NCBI RefSeq assembly: GCF_902506575.1
Contig: NZ_LR732544.1
Coordinates: forward strand, 2,955,059 to 2,989,001
Source: Streptomyces mexicanus
Lineage (GTDB): Bacteria > Actinomycetota > Actinomycetes > Streptomycetales > Streptomycetaceae
Direction of reading: 5' to 3'
Length of the DNA: 33,943 bases
Shown here one piece after another: positions 1 through 8,678 of this stretch. Made by a program: the position numbers and the translations under genes. Every line of letters starts with the position of its first letter. The stretch's first letter is position 1. Under the pieces are notes generated by a model that was not told where the DNA came from, did no database searches, and was given only the letters and a program-made list of their open reading frames with translations.

Positions 1-89
1 CCCGCACCCCGCGCCCCCTTCGGTCCTGCCCCCCAGGTGCGGTAAAGTGACCTTCGCGCGTTCGGGCGGACGACCGCACGTGAGCGCAT

Positions 90-163
<74 letters not shown>

Positions 164-179
164 CAGAGAAGCACGGTGA

Positions 180-211
180 CAGGCCGTGCCGGAGCACTCC
201 GGCACGGCCTG
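180..211 (+). terminator. Hairpin terminator of tRNA-Pro
   Basis: The arms 180-194 and 197-211 are a perfect 15-bp inverted repeat with only two bases between them. No U-tract follows, which is usual for Streptomyces terminators. It lies 17 nt after the tRNA and before the converging exporter gene, so it may also act on that transcript. Confidence 0.8.
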
Positions 212-304
212 TTCGCTGTCCGCTGCGCTGCGGACGCGACCGGGACGGCCTGAGCGGCCGGCATCGTGGATCGCCGGGCCGGCCGGGCCGGTCGGCCGAC
301 CTCG

Positions 305-1603
305 TCAGGTGAACGGAGCGGGTCGGGCCGCGGCCGCCGCGGGGCTGTCCATGTCGTCGGCCGCAGGACCGGCCGACCGCTCCAGTGGGGCCGCGCGGCG
401 GGTCAGCGCCAGGGCGAGCAGCGCGGCCAGGGAGCAGAGCGCCATGCCCGTGAACAGCGGTACGGCGGTGTCGTCCCCGCCGAGCCCGATGAGCGGTGAG
501 GCGACACCGCCCAGCACGCTCTGCAGGGTGCCGAGCAGGGCGGAGCCGGTGCCGGCCGCGTGCGGGACGCGCTCGATGGCGAGCGCGGTGGCGGTGCCGA
601 AGACCTGACCGAGGCCGAGGAAGGCGATCCCGATGAGGCCGAGGGCCGGCACCCGGTCGAGCCGCCCGGCGAGGGTGATCAGCAGCGCCGCCGTGGTGGC
701 GGCCAGCATCACGGTCAGGCCGACGCGCAGCAGCAGCCGCGGCGGGTACCGGTCGACCAGCTTGGTGCTGGCGGCGCTGGACAGGGTTGCCGTCAGCGCG
801 CCCAGGCAGAAGGCGACGGACGCCTGACCCACGGAGAAACCGAGGACGTTCTGGAGCAGGAACGCCGAACCGGCGATGTAGGAGAACAGCGCGCCGCAGG
901 CGAAGGCGAAGGCCAGGGTGTACCCGACGTAGGCGCGGTCGGTGAGCACGCAGCGCAGGGCGTCCACCGTGGCGCGGGCCCCGCCCGGCCGGCGTCGCTG
1001 CTCGGGCAGGCTCTCGGGGACGAAGAACAGGGCCGCCAGAAACATCAGGGCCGAGACCCCCGCGAGCACCCAGAACACGCCGCGCCAGCCACCGGCGTCA
1101 CCGGCCACGGCGCCGCCCGCCAAGGGGGCCACGATGGGGGCGATGCCGCCGAGGGCCATCAGCACGCCGAACAGCCGGGCGGCGACGGTCCCCGTCGCCA
1201 CGTCGGAGACGACGGCCCGCCCTACCACCAGGCCGGCCGCGCCGGTGAAGCCGGTCACGAACCGCAGCAGGATCAGCACCGGCAGGTCGGGCGCCACCGC
1301 GCACAACGCCGTGGCCAGGGTGCACACCGCGGCGCCCAGCAGGATCGGCCTGCGGCGTCCGTAGCGGTCGGACAGCGGGCCCAGTAACAGCTGGCCCAGC
1401 GCCGTGCCGAACAGGAAGGCGGTCAGGGTGAGCTGGACGCCGGAGGCGTCGGTGCCCAGGTCGTCGGCCATCTTCGGGAAGGCCGGAAGGTACATGTCCG
1501 TGGCCAGCGGCAGCACGAACGACAACAGCGCCAGGGTCGCCGTGAGCAGCGCGGTCGGCTCGTGCGCCTGCCGGTGCGCCGGCCCCGTGAGCGGTGTGGA
1601 CAT
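305..1603 (-). CDS. MFS multidrug exporter, Bcr/CflA type
   Basis: The 432-residue product is a 12-helix major facilitator protein. The motif-A loop appears as LGPLSDRYGRRRP between helices 2 and 3, and the early stretch LPLATDMYLPAFPKMADDLG is typical of the Bcr/CflA drug-resistance branch, which exports drugs by proton antiport across the inner membrane. I chose the ATG at 1603 because AGGAG lies about 8 nt upstream; an in-frame ATG 12 codons earlier has no clear Shine-Dalgarno sequence. The tail is Ala/Pro-rich and probably cytoplasmic. The gene is divergent from a MarR regulator and shares a palindromic operator with it, which suggests drug-inducible expression. The family call is firm; the substrate is unknown. 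Confidence 0.9.
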   Translation of the reverse strand: MSTPLTGPAHRQAHEPTALLTATLALLSFVLPLATDMYLPAFPKMADDLGTDASGVQLTLTAFLFGTALGQLLLGPLSDRYGRRRPILLGAAVCTLATALCAVAPDLPVLILLRFVTGFTGAAGLVVGRAVVSDVATGTVAARLFGVLMALGGIAPIVAPLAGGAVAGDAGGWRGVFWVLAGVSALMFLAALFFVPESLPEQRRRPGGARATVDALRCVLTDRAYVGYTLAFAFACGALFSYIAGSAFLLQNVLGFSVGQASVAFCLGALTATLSSAASTKLVDRYPPRLLLRVGLTVMLAATTAALLITLAGRLDRVPALGLIGIAFLGLGQVFGTATALAIERVPHAAGTGSALLGTLQSVLGGVASPLIGLGGDDTAVPLFTGMALCSLAALLALALTRRAAPLERSAGPAADDMDSPAAAAARPAPFT

Positions 1604-1642
1604 CGGAGGCTCCTGACAGGAGGCGACGGTTCGATGCACGCC

Positions 1643-1676
1643 ACTATAGTTATAGAACTATAACTACCGCTACGAT
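1643..1676. promoter_or_regulatory. Shared MarR operator and divergent promoters
   Basis: The 20-nt element 1647-1666 is TAGTTATAG, two bases, then CTATAACTA: a perfect 9-bp inverted repeat of the kind MarR dimers bind. It is strikingly AT-rich against its surroundings. On the minus strand TATAGT (1643-1648) fits a -10 box for the exporter. On the plus strand TACGAT (1671-1676) sits 6 nt before the MarR ATG, which would give a leaderless or nearly leaderless mRNA. A repressor on the repeat would cover both promoters. Binding by the adjacent MarR is inferred. Confidence 0.75.
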
Positions 1677-1682
1677 CGCTGC

Positions 1683-2171
1683 ATGGACGGGACCGATGCG
1701 GTGGGTGACGAGGCGCTTCTGCGGGAGGCGAGGAATCTGACTCCGGCCCTCTACGCGCTCGGGCGTGTGCTCCGGCTGCGCGGTGTCGAAGAGGCCGGGC
1801 TCGCACCGCTGCCGCCCTCGGACCTGGAGGTGCTCCGCCAGATCCTGGACGCGCCGGGGACCGGGGTCGGCACGCTCGCCCAGCAACTGGGCCTGCACGC
1901 GAGCAATGTGAGCACCGCCGTACGGGGCCTGGTGGGGCAGGGACTGGTCCGGCGGGAGCGGGACCCGCACGACCGCCGCGCGGTCCGGCTCTTCCCGACC
2001 ATGGCGGCCGTGCAGGGCATGGCCATGATCGAGCAGGCGTGGGCGGAGATCTTCGCGGACTCGCTGGCCACGCTGTCCGGTGACCAGCGGGCCGCGCTGA
2101 CCGCCGCCGGTCCCGCGCTGCGCGCGCTGGCGTCCGCCCTCAGAACCCAGCGCAACGCCGCGCGCGGCTGA
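1683..2171 (+). CDS. MarR-family transcriptional regulator
   Basis: The 162-aa product has the MarR winged-helix layout. An N-terminal dimerisation helix is followed by a recognition-helix region around residues 60-85 (QLGLHASNVSTAVRGL). The wing is seen as RERDPHDRRAVRLFPT, with the DxRR signature of the family. The ATG at 1683 has no good Shine-Dalgarno sequence, but a -10-like TACGAT ends 6 nt before it, consistent with leaderless translation. The gene is divergent from a Bcr/CflA exporter across a perfect inverted repeat, so it most likely represses the exporter and itself and is released by a ligand. The ligand cannot be read from the sequence. Confidence 0.9.
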   Translation: MDGTDAVGDEALLREARNLTPALYALGRVLRLRGVEEAGLAPLPPSDLEVLRQILDAPGTGVGTLAQQLGLHASNVSTAVRGLVGQGLVRRERDPHDRRAVRLFPTMAAVQGMAMIEQAWAEIFADSLATLSGDQRAALTAAGPALRALASALRTQRNAARG

Positions 2172-2580
2172 CGACCGTCCTGGCGACGGCGGCACCGTAC
2201 CGGCAGCACCCCGCCGGCCGCCCCGCGCGTCGGGCCGGCCCCGCCCACCCGGCGTGCGCCGGGCGCGCCCTGGTGCCGGGCGGGCCCTCGTCGTGCCTGG
2301 TTCCGTCGCCCGTCGCCCGTCGCCCGTCGCCCGTGTGCCGGGCCGGTTCTCTGTACGCCGATGTATGGCGATCCCGTCGCCCGTGTGCCGGGTTCGTCGT
2401 CCGCCGTGCCGGGCAGGGTGCCCGGAACCGAGCGGCCGCCCGGACCCGAGCGGCCGCCCGGACCCGGCCGGCCGGCCGGGCCACCGTGCCGGAGCCCCGG
2501 GCGGCCCACCGTGCCGGAGTGCGGCGGATCCCGCCAAGGCGTGGCGGACGGCCCGGAGCAGCCGGGCGGCCCGCCGTCCG
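2172..2580. repeat. Non-coding tract of short GC-rich repeats
   Basis: No gene is supported between the convergent marR and iolD ends. A 7-bp arm hairpin at 2248-2263 (CCCGGCG/CGCCGGG) could terminate marR. Four tandem copies of CGTCGCC fill 2304-2331. A 20-nt direct repeat occurs at 2323-2342 and 2373-2392. An 18-nt unit is duplicated in tandem at 2428-2463. A 14-nt repeat (CCACCGTGCCGGAG) occurs at 2481-2494 and 2506-2519. The open frames crossing it are proline/arginine-rich repeat translations without family resemblance. Confidence 0.7.
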
Positions 2581-4484
2581 TCACAGGTGGTGCCGGCGGT
2601 CCGCCACCCGGCGGTCGTAGGCCGCGCGGGCCCGGACGGCCGCCTCGCGGGTGGAGGCGGCGGCCACCGGCACGTCCCACCACGCCTCGGCCGGGGGAGC
2701 GGTCGGCGCCGGGTCCGTCTCGACGTACACGCACGTCGGACGGTCGGCGGCGCGGGCCGTGCGCAGCGCCTCGCGCAGCTCGCCCACGGTCTTGGCGCGC
2801 AGCACGTCCATGCCGAGGCTGCCCGCGTTGGCGGCCAGGTCGACCGGGGGCGGGGCGCCGGTGAACGAGCCGTCGGCGGCGCGGTAGCGGTAGGCGGTGC
2901 CGAAGCGTTCGGCGCCCACCGACTCCGACAGGCCGCCGATCGAGGCGTACCCGTGGTTCTGCAGGAGGACCACGGTGATGGGCAGGCCCTCCTGCACCGC
3001 GGTGACGATCTCCGTCGGCATCATCAGGTAGGTGCCGTCGCCGACCAGTGCCCACACCGGTGTGCCGGGTGCGGCCTGCTGCACGCCGATGGCCGCCGGG
3101 ATCTCGTAGCCCATGCAGGAGTAGCCGTACTCCAGGTGGTACGGGCGCGGCGGGGGGGCCCGCCACAGCTTGTGCAGGTCGCCCGGGAGCGAGCCGGCCG
3201 CGTTGATCACCACGTCGTCGTCGCCGACGACCGCGTCCAGCGCGCCGATCACCTGCGTCTGGGTCGGTGCGGCGCGGTCGTCGTCCGCGCGCAGCGCCGC
3301 CTCGACCACCCGGTCCCAGCGGTCCTTGCCCGCGCGGTACTCGGCCTCGTAGGCCGCCTCCACACGGTGTCCGGCCAGGGCCTCGCTCAGCGCGGTCAGC
3401 CCGGTCCGCGCGTCGCAGACCAGCGGGGCGGCGGCCAGTTTGTGCGCGTCGAACGCGGTGATGTTGAGGTTCACGAAGCGGACGTCCGGGTGCCGGAAGC
3501 CGTGGTGAAGTCGGTGGACCGGGTGCCCACGCCGACGACCAGGTCCGCGGTGCGCGCGAGGTGGTCGGCCACCGCGGTGCCGGTGTGGCCGATGCCGCCG
3601 ACGTCGGCCGGGTGGTCGTGGCGCAGCGCGCCCTTGCCCGCCTGGGTCGCGGCGACCGGGATGCCGGTGGCGTCCACCAGCGCCTTCAGCGCCTCCTCGG
3701 CCGCGCTGTGGTGGACGCCGCCGCCCGCCACGATCAGCGGGCGGGCCGCCGACCTGATCGCGTCGGCCGCCGCGGCGAGTTCGGCCGGGTCCGGGGCGGG
3801 GCGCCGGATGTGCCACACCCGCTCGGCGAAGAACTCCCGCGGCCAGTCGAACGCCTCCGCCTGCACGTCCTGCGGCAGCGCGAGGGTGACCGCGCCGGTC
3901 TCGGCCGGATCGGTCAGCACCCGCATCGCGTGCAGCGCGGCGGGGATCAGGGCCTCGGGGCGGGTGATCCGGTCGAACCAGCGGGAGACCGGGCGCAGCG
4001 TGTCGTTGACCGACACGTCCGCCGCGACCGGGTGTTCCAGCTGCTGCAGCAGCGGGTCGGCGGCGTGCGTGGCGAAGTAGTCGCCGGGCAGCAGCAGCAC
4101 CGGGAGGCGGTTGATCGTGGCCAGCGCGGCGCCCGTGACCAGGTTGGTCGCGCCGGGGCCGATGGAGGTGGTCACCGCCTGCGTGGCCAGCCGGCCGCAC
4201 TGGCGGGCGTAGCCGACGGCCGCGTGCACCATCGCCTGCTCGTTGCGGCCCTGGTGGTACGGCATGACATCCGCGTACTCCACCAGCGCCTGGCCGACGC
4301 CCGCGACGTTGCCGTGGCCGAAGACGCCCCAGGTGCCGGCGATCAGCCGCCGGCGCCGCCCGTCCCGTTCGGTGTACTGGGCGGTCAGGAACCGCACGAG
4401 GGCCTGGGCGACGGTCAGCCGGACCGTCGCGTCGCTGTGTGCGGTGTCCTGCGTCGTGCTCGGCGTCGTGCTCGGCTCGCTCAT
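2581..4484 (-). pseudogene. iolD: iolD, trihydroxycyclohexanedione hydrolase, frameshifted
   Basis: IolD is the thiamine-diphosphate enzyme that hydrolyses 3D-trihydroxycyclohexane-1,2-dione to 5-deoxyglucuronate in inositol catabolism. The N-terminal part (4484 down to about 3500) has the ThDP-family catalytic glutamate region (YHQGRNEQAMVHAAVGYAR) and the central domain. The C-terminal part (about 3500 to 2581) has the ThDP-binding GDGTYLMMPTEI and ends normally. The two parts lie in different frames. The first runs to TDFTTASG and then a stop at 3471; the other resumes at HPDVRFVNLN. Relatives have roughly four or five more residues here. Restoring 13 nt would give 638 codons, the normal family size. 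The ATG at 4484 is 8 nt after the iolB stop. It is either a real loss-of-function deletion or a sequencing/assembly error. Confidence 0.85.
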
Positions 4485-4492
4485 CGGGGACC

Positions 4493-5386
4493 TCACGGGG
4501 ACGGGGCGGTGTAGAGGGGCAGGCGCGCGTCGACGGGCTGCGCGGGCCAGGTGTCGCGGATCCAGGCGTGGTCCGGGTGGTCGCGGATCAGCCAGGCGCG
4601 CTCGGGGTCCGGGCCCGCCATCACGTTCAGGTAGTACATGTGGTGGCCGGGCACCGCCATGGACGGGCCGTGCCAGCCGTCCGGGATGAGGACCACGTCG
4701 CCGTCGCGCACCTCGGCCAGCACGTCCGTGCCCCGGCCCTGCCCGGACGGCGAGACCCGCTGGTAGCCGAGGCCGGACACGCCGTCGTGCGCGGCGAACT
4801 CGAAGTAGTAGATCTCCTCCAGGACCGACTCCTCGCCCGGCCGGTGCTCGTCGTGCTTGTGCGGTGGGAAGGAGGACCAGTTGCCGCCCGGCGTGATCAC
4901 CTCGACGGCGATCAGCTTGTCGCACTCGAACGCCCCCGCCGCCGCGAAGTTGTTCACCTGGCGGGAGCAGGAGCCGGTGCCGCGCAGCTCCACCGCCACC
5001 TCGCGGGCAGGTCCGTAGCGGGCGGGCAGGCGCCGGGTGCAGCGGGCGCCGGTGAGGGCGAACCGGCCGCCCCCGGCGGACGAGACGGTCGTGCGGGCGT
5101 CGCGCGGCACATAGGCGAAGTCGCTGACCGCGCCGAACACGCTGTCGCGGCCGGCGAGTTCGAAGGTGTCGTCGCCGAAGTCGTCGGAGGTGGCCACGGT
5201 GCAGCCCCCGCTGAGCGGCAGCACGATCCACTCGCTGTCCTGGGTGTCGAAGGTGTGCGAGCCACCGGCCGGCAGGTCGAGGACGCGCAGGCCGGAGTAG
5301 CCCCAGCCGGCCGACTCCGGGCTGACGTGCACGGCGTAGGGCCCGTCGGCGGCCTTGCCGGCGGGGAGGTGGTACGGGCTGGTCAT
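4493..5386 (-). CDS. iolB: 5-deoxy-glucuronate isomerase
   Basis: The 297-aa product matches IolB, a bicupin that isomerises 5-deoxy-D-glucuronate to 2-deoxy-5-keto-D-gluconate in the cytoplasm. Recognisable blocks are GWGYSGLRVLDLPAGGSH in the first cupin, then NWSSFPPHKHDE and the second-cupin signature around LIPDGWHGPSMAVPGHHMYY, whose histidines and glutamate should bind the metal. TGGAGG lies 8 nt before the ATG. It sits in the leftward iol operon between the aldolase-like gene and iolD. The ~150-nt gap upstream shows no clear promoter, so read-through from iolC is expected. Confidence 0.95.
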   Translation of the reverse strand: MTSPYHLPAGKAADGPYAVHVSPESAGWGYSGLRVLDLPAGGSHTFDTQDSEWIVLPLSGGCTVATSDDFGDDTFELAGRDSVFGAVSDFAYVPRDARTTVSSAGGGRFALTGARCTRRLPARYGPAREVAVELRGTGSCSRQVNNFAAAGAFECDKLIAVEVITPGGNWSSFPPHKHDEHRPGEESVLEEIYYFEFAAHDGVSGLGYQRVSPSGQGRGTDVLAEVRDGDVVLIPDGWHGPSMAVPGHHMYYLNVMAGPDPERAWLIRDHPDHAWIRDTWPAQPVDARLPLYTAPSP

Positions 5387-5537
5387 CGTCGAAGCCTCCA
5401 GGTGACGCGGACACGGTCATGGCCGGCTCGGCCGCGGGCCGGCCCGGGTCACGGGCCGGCCCCGGCCAGGGGGGCCCGGGCACGGCGGCCGGGTCCGCCG
5501 GCCCCCGCGCTACCAGGCTCCGTCATGTCCGGCCCGC

Positions 5538-6416
5538 TCACAGCAGACTCACGGCCGTGTCGACCGCCTGCTCGACGCTGCCCCGGGCCGGGTAGAGCAG
5601 GGAGCGGCCCACCACCAGGCCCTGCACGGTGGGCAGCCGCAGCGCCTTGCGCCAGCGTTCGTAGGCGGCCTCCTGGTCGTCGCCGACCTCGCCGCCGAGC
5701 AGGACGACCGGCAGCGTGGAGGTCCGCAGGACCTCGCCCATGTCGTCCGGGTCCGCGGTGACCGGCAGCTTCAGCCAGGTGTAGGCGGAGGTGCCGCCCA
5801 GGCCCGAGGCGATGGCGATGGCCCGGGTGACGGCCGCGGCGGACAGGTCGTTGACGACCCGGCCGTCGCGGCGGCGGGAGATGAACGGCTCGACGAACAC
5901 CGGCAGATGCCGCTCGGCCATCTCGTCGATGGCGCGCGCCGTGGACTCCAGGGTGGCCAGCGAGCCCGGGTCGTCGTAGTCGATGCGCAGCAGCAGCTTG
6001 CCGGCGTCGAAGCGGAGCCGGGCCAGGTCGCGGGCGCGGTGCCCGGTGAAGCGGTCGTCCATCTCGAACGCCGCCCCGGCCAGGCCGCCGCGGTTCATGG
6101 AGCCCATCACCACCTTGCCGTCGAGCACCCCGAGCAGCAGCAGGTCCTCCAGGACGTCGGCGGTGGCCAGCACCCCGTCCACGCCGGGCCGGGACAGTGC
6201 CGCGCACAGCCGTGTCAGCAGGTCGGCCCGGTTGGCCATGGCCAGGTCCCGGTCGCCGACGCGCAGCGCGCCGCGCGCGGGATGGTCGGCGGCGACGATC
6301 AGCAGCCGGCCGCTGTCGCCGAGCAGCGGGCGGCGCACCCGGCGTGCGGCGGCCTCGGCGACCGCCTCGGGGTGCCGGGCGCGGACGGCGGTGAGGTCGG
6401 GGATGCTGACGCTCAA
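5538..6416 (-). CDS. Cgl0159-type (beta/alpha)8 barrel, aldolase-like
   Basis: The 292-aa product resembles the (beta/alpha)8 proteins found in actinobacterial inositol clusters (Cgl0159-like, related to DeoC/LacD class I aldolases). Visible blocks are LLIVAADHPARGALRVGD near the N-terminus, the strand VVMGSMNRGGLAG, LLRIDYDD, and SAYTWLKLPVT, where the lysine could be the Schiff-base residue. By position it would cleave phosphorylated deoxy-keto-gluconate, the IolJ step; this is inference. I chose the TTG start at 6416 because GGAG lies 7 nt upstream and no ATG or GTG fits nearby. An open frame extends far upstream but only overlaps iolC out of frame. Confidence 0.75.
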   Translation of the reverse strand: MSVSIPDLTAVRARHPEAVAEAAARRVRRPLLGDSGRLLIVAADHPARGALRVGDRDLAMANRADLLTRLCAALSRPGVDGVLATADVLEDLLLLGVLDGKVVMGSMNRGGLAGAAFEMDDRFTGHRARDLARLRFDAGKLLLRIDYDDPGSLATLESTARAIDEMAERHLPVFVEPFISRRRDGRVVNDLSAAAVTRAIAIASGLGGTSAYTWLKLPVTADPDDMGEVLRTSTLPVVLLGGEVGDDQEAAYERWRKALRLPTVQGLVVGRSLLYPARGSVEQAVDTAVSLL

Positions 6417-6466
6417 GGGAAGGCTCCGTTCACAGGACGGCTCCGTCGGGCACGGGACGGCTCCGG

Positions 6467-7429
6467 TCAGGCGGTGGCGCGGGCGAGCAGGTCGTCGACC
6501 TCCGCCCGGGTGGGCATGGCGGCGGAGCAGGCCAGGCGGGAGGCGACCAGGGCGCCGGCGGCGTTGGCGTACCGCATGGTGCTCGTCAGGTCCCAGCCGG
6601 CCAGCAGGCCGTGGCACAGCGCGCCGCCGAAGGCGTCGCCCGCGCCGAGCCCGTTGACCACCTCCACGGGCACGGGCGGCACCTCGGCCCGGGTGCCGTC
6701 GCGGTGGACGGCGAGGACCCCCTTGGGTCCCTGCTTGACCACGGCCAGCTCGACGCCGGCCGCCAGCAGTGCCTCGGCGCAGGCGGCGGGTTCGCGCACG
6801 CCGGTGGCGATCGCGCACTCGTCGAGGTTGCCGACCGCCACGGTGGCGTGCCGCAGCGCCTCGGCGTAGTGGGGGCGGGCCCCGTCCGGGTCGGGCCAGA
6901 ACATGGGCCGCCAGTCCAGGTCGAAGACGGTGGGGCCGGCCTTGGCGCGGGCCGTGAGCGCGGCCAGGGTGGCGGACCGGCTGGGCTCCTCGCTCAGGCC
7001 GGTGCCGGTCATCCAGAAGATCCGGGCGGCGCGCACCGCGGCCAGGTCCAGTTCGCCGGTGTGGATCTCCAGGTCGGGGGCCTTGGGCCGGCGGTAGAAG
7101 TACAGCGGGAAGTCGTCCGGCGGGAAGATCTCGCAGAACGTGATCGGGGTCGGATAGGCCTCCACCGGCGTGACCCAGCGGTCGTCCACGCCGAAGTCCC
7201 GCAGCGCCTGGTGCAGATAGGCGCCGAAGGGGTCCGCCCCGGTGCGGGTGATGACGGCGGTGCGGCGGCCGAGCCGGGCGGCGGCGACGGCCACGTTGGC
7301 GGCCGAGCCGCCCAGGAACTTGCCGAAGGACTCGACCCGCGCCAGGGGTACGGCGGACTGGAGGGGGTAGAGATCGACCCCGATACGGCCCATCGTGATC
7401 AGGTCGAAGGACGGGACGGACTCGGCCAT
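6467..7429 (-). CDS. iolC: 5-dehydro-2-deoxygluconokinase
   Basis: The 320-aa product is a PfkB/ribokinase-family sugar kinase. The N-terminal signature is GKFLGGSAANVAVAAARLG (about residues 36-54). The C-terminal anion-hole and catalytic motif is NGLGAGDAFGGALCHG (about residues 250-265), with Asp as the base. TITFCEIFPPDDFPLYFYR-like residues near 95-110 are typical of IolC. It phosphorylates 2-deoxy-5-keto-gluconate before aldol cleavage. AGGAG lies 6 nt before the ATG. As first gene of the leftward operon it faces the binding-protein gene across the inverted-repeat promoter region. Confidence 0.93.
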   Translation of the reverse strand: MAESVPSFDLITMGRIGVDLYPLQSAVPLARVESFGKFLGGSAANVAVAAARLGRRTAVITRTGADPFGAYLHQALRDFGVDDRWVTPVEAYPTPITFCEIFPPDDFPLYFYRRPKAPDLEIHTGELDLAAVRAARIFWMTGTGLSEEPSRSATLAALTARAKAGPTVFDLDWRPMFWPDPDGARPHYAEALRHATVAVGNLDECAIATGVREPAACAEALLAAGVELAVVKQGPKGVLAVHRDGTRAEVPPVPVEVVNGLGAGDAFGGALCHGLLAGWDLTSTMRYANAAGALVASRLACSAAMPTRAEVDDLLARATA

Positions 7430-7514
7430 GGACGCTCCTAGCTGGGCTGGGGTGCACCACCCCGGGAGCCCTGCGACGGTGGAGACGCGAGACCCCGGAG
7501 CCTGCCGCCTCCCA

Positions 7515-7626
7515 GGTGTAGGACCCCGGGGGCCACACTGTCAATGCTTTGTGCTGACATTCTGACCTGTGCGTGAAATGATGTCTTGACAAAGTATTGA
7601 CAGTGGGCGTGGCAGGGGGATTGGAT
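7515..7626. promoter_or_regulatory. Divergent inositol promoter with 16-nt inverted operator
   Basis: ACTGTCAATGCTTTGT at 7537-7552 is repeated in reverse complement at 7589-7604 with 15 of 16 bases matching, 36 nt apart. Each arm contains a -35-like TTGACA pointing outward. On the plus strand TTGACA 7597-7602 is followed after 18 nt by TTGGAT (7621-7626). On the minus strand TTGACA at 7539-7544 has TACACC at 7515-7520 after 18 nt. A repressor bound to both arms would shut off both operons. The regulator gene is not identifiable in the window. Confidence 0.75.
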
Positions 7627-7667
7627 CCCGGAGTCTTCCTCTTGTCGCACAGTGAGGTGCCGGACAG

Positions 7668-8678
7668 ATGGACTCTTCCCGCTCCCGCCGACTCGTCCCC
7701 GCCGTGGCCCTGGCCGCCGCGGCGGCCCTGACCCTCGCCGGCTGCTCCAGCGGCTCCGGCGGCAAGAAGGCCGAGGAGGGCGGGGGCGCCGCGTCCGCGG
7801 GCAGGGCCACCACGCCCCGGATGACGGTCGCGCTGGTCACCCACCAGGCACCCGGCGACACGTTCTGGGACATCGTCCGCAAGGGCGCCGAGGCCGCCGC
7901 CGCCAAGGACAACATCAAGCTGGTCTACTCCGCCGACCCCGATGCCGGGAGGCAGGCCAACCTCGTGCAGAACGCCGTCGACCAGAAGGCCGACGGCATC
8001 GCCGTCACCCTCGCCAAGCCCGACGCCCTCAAGGCCGTCGTCGGCAAGGCGGTCGGCGCGGGCATACCCGTCGTGGGCCTCAACTCCGGTCTCGCCGACT
8101 GGAAGAAGCTTGGGCTGCTGGAGTTCTTCGGGCAGGACGAGAGCGTGGCGGGCGAGGCGTTCGGGACCAAGTTGAACGCCGTCGGCGCCAAGAAGGTCGT
8201 CTGCGTCGTCCACGAGCAGGGCAACGTCGGCCTGACCCAGCGCTGCGACGGTATGAAGAAGACGTTCAAGGGCACCACCGAGACCCTGTACGTCAACGGA
8301 GCCGACATGCCGTCCGTGAAGTCGACCATCACCGCCAAACTCAAGCAGGACGGCGGCATCGACCACGTCGTCACCCTGGGCGCCCCGTTCGCCCTGACCG
8401 CGGTGCAGGCGGTCGGCGACGCCGGCAGCAAGGCGAAGGTCGCCACGTTCGACCTGAACAAGAACCTGACCGCAGCCGTCCGCAAGGGCGACATCGAGTT
8501 CGCCGTCGACCAGCAGCCCTACCTGCAGGGCTACCTCGCCATCGACTCCCTGTGGCTGTACAGGAACAACGGCAACTACAGCGGCGGCGGCGTCCAGCCG
8601 GTGCTCACCGGACCCGCCTTCGTCGACAGGTCCAACGTCGACAAGGTGGCCGCGTTCGCCGCGAAGGGCACCCGGTGA
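7668..8678 (+). CDS. Inositol-type sugar ABC transporter, binding lipoprotein
   Basis: The 336-aa product starts with a lipoprotein signal: basic n-region, Ala/Leu core and lipobox LAGC with Cys26. A Gly/Lys/Glu linker follows. The rest is a periplasmic-binding-protein-like domain of the ribose/galactose class, with the domain opening MTVALVTHQAPGDTFWDIVRKG. It would capture the sugar outside the membrane and deliver it to the permease encoded next. GAGGTG lies 8 nt before the ATG. The substrate is inferred as myo-inositol from the shared divergent promoter with iolC and the downstream iolE-like gene. Confidence 0.88.
   Translation: MDSSRSRRLVPAVALAAAAALTLAGCSSGSGGKKAEEGGGAASAGRATTPRMTVALVTHQAPGDTFWDIVRKGAEAAAAKDNIKLVYSADPDAGRQANLVQNAVDQKADGIAVTLAKPDALKAVVGKAVGAGIPVVGLNSGLADWKKLGLLEFFGQDESVAGEAFGTKLNAVGAKKVVCVVHEQGNVGLTQRCDGMKKTFKGTTETLYVNGADMPSVKSTITAKLKQDGGIDHVVTLGAPFALTAVQAVGDAGSKAKVATFDLNKNLTAAVRKGDIEFAVDQQPYLQGYLAIDSLWLYRNNGNYSGGGVQPVLTGPAFVDRSNVDKVAAFAAKGTR

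Noticed and set aside
2304..2331. Four CGTCGCC repeats considered as a CRISPR or iteron array
   Set aside because: Units are 7 nt, directly abutting, without spacers or nearby cas or replication genes; simple slippage explains them.
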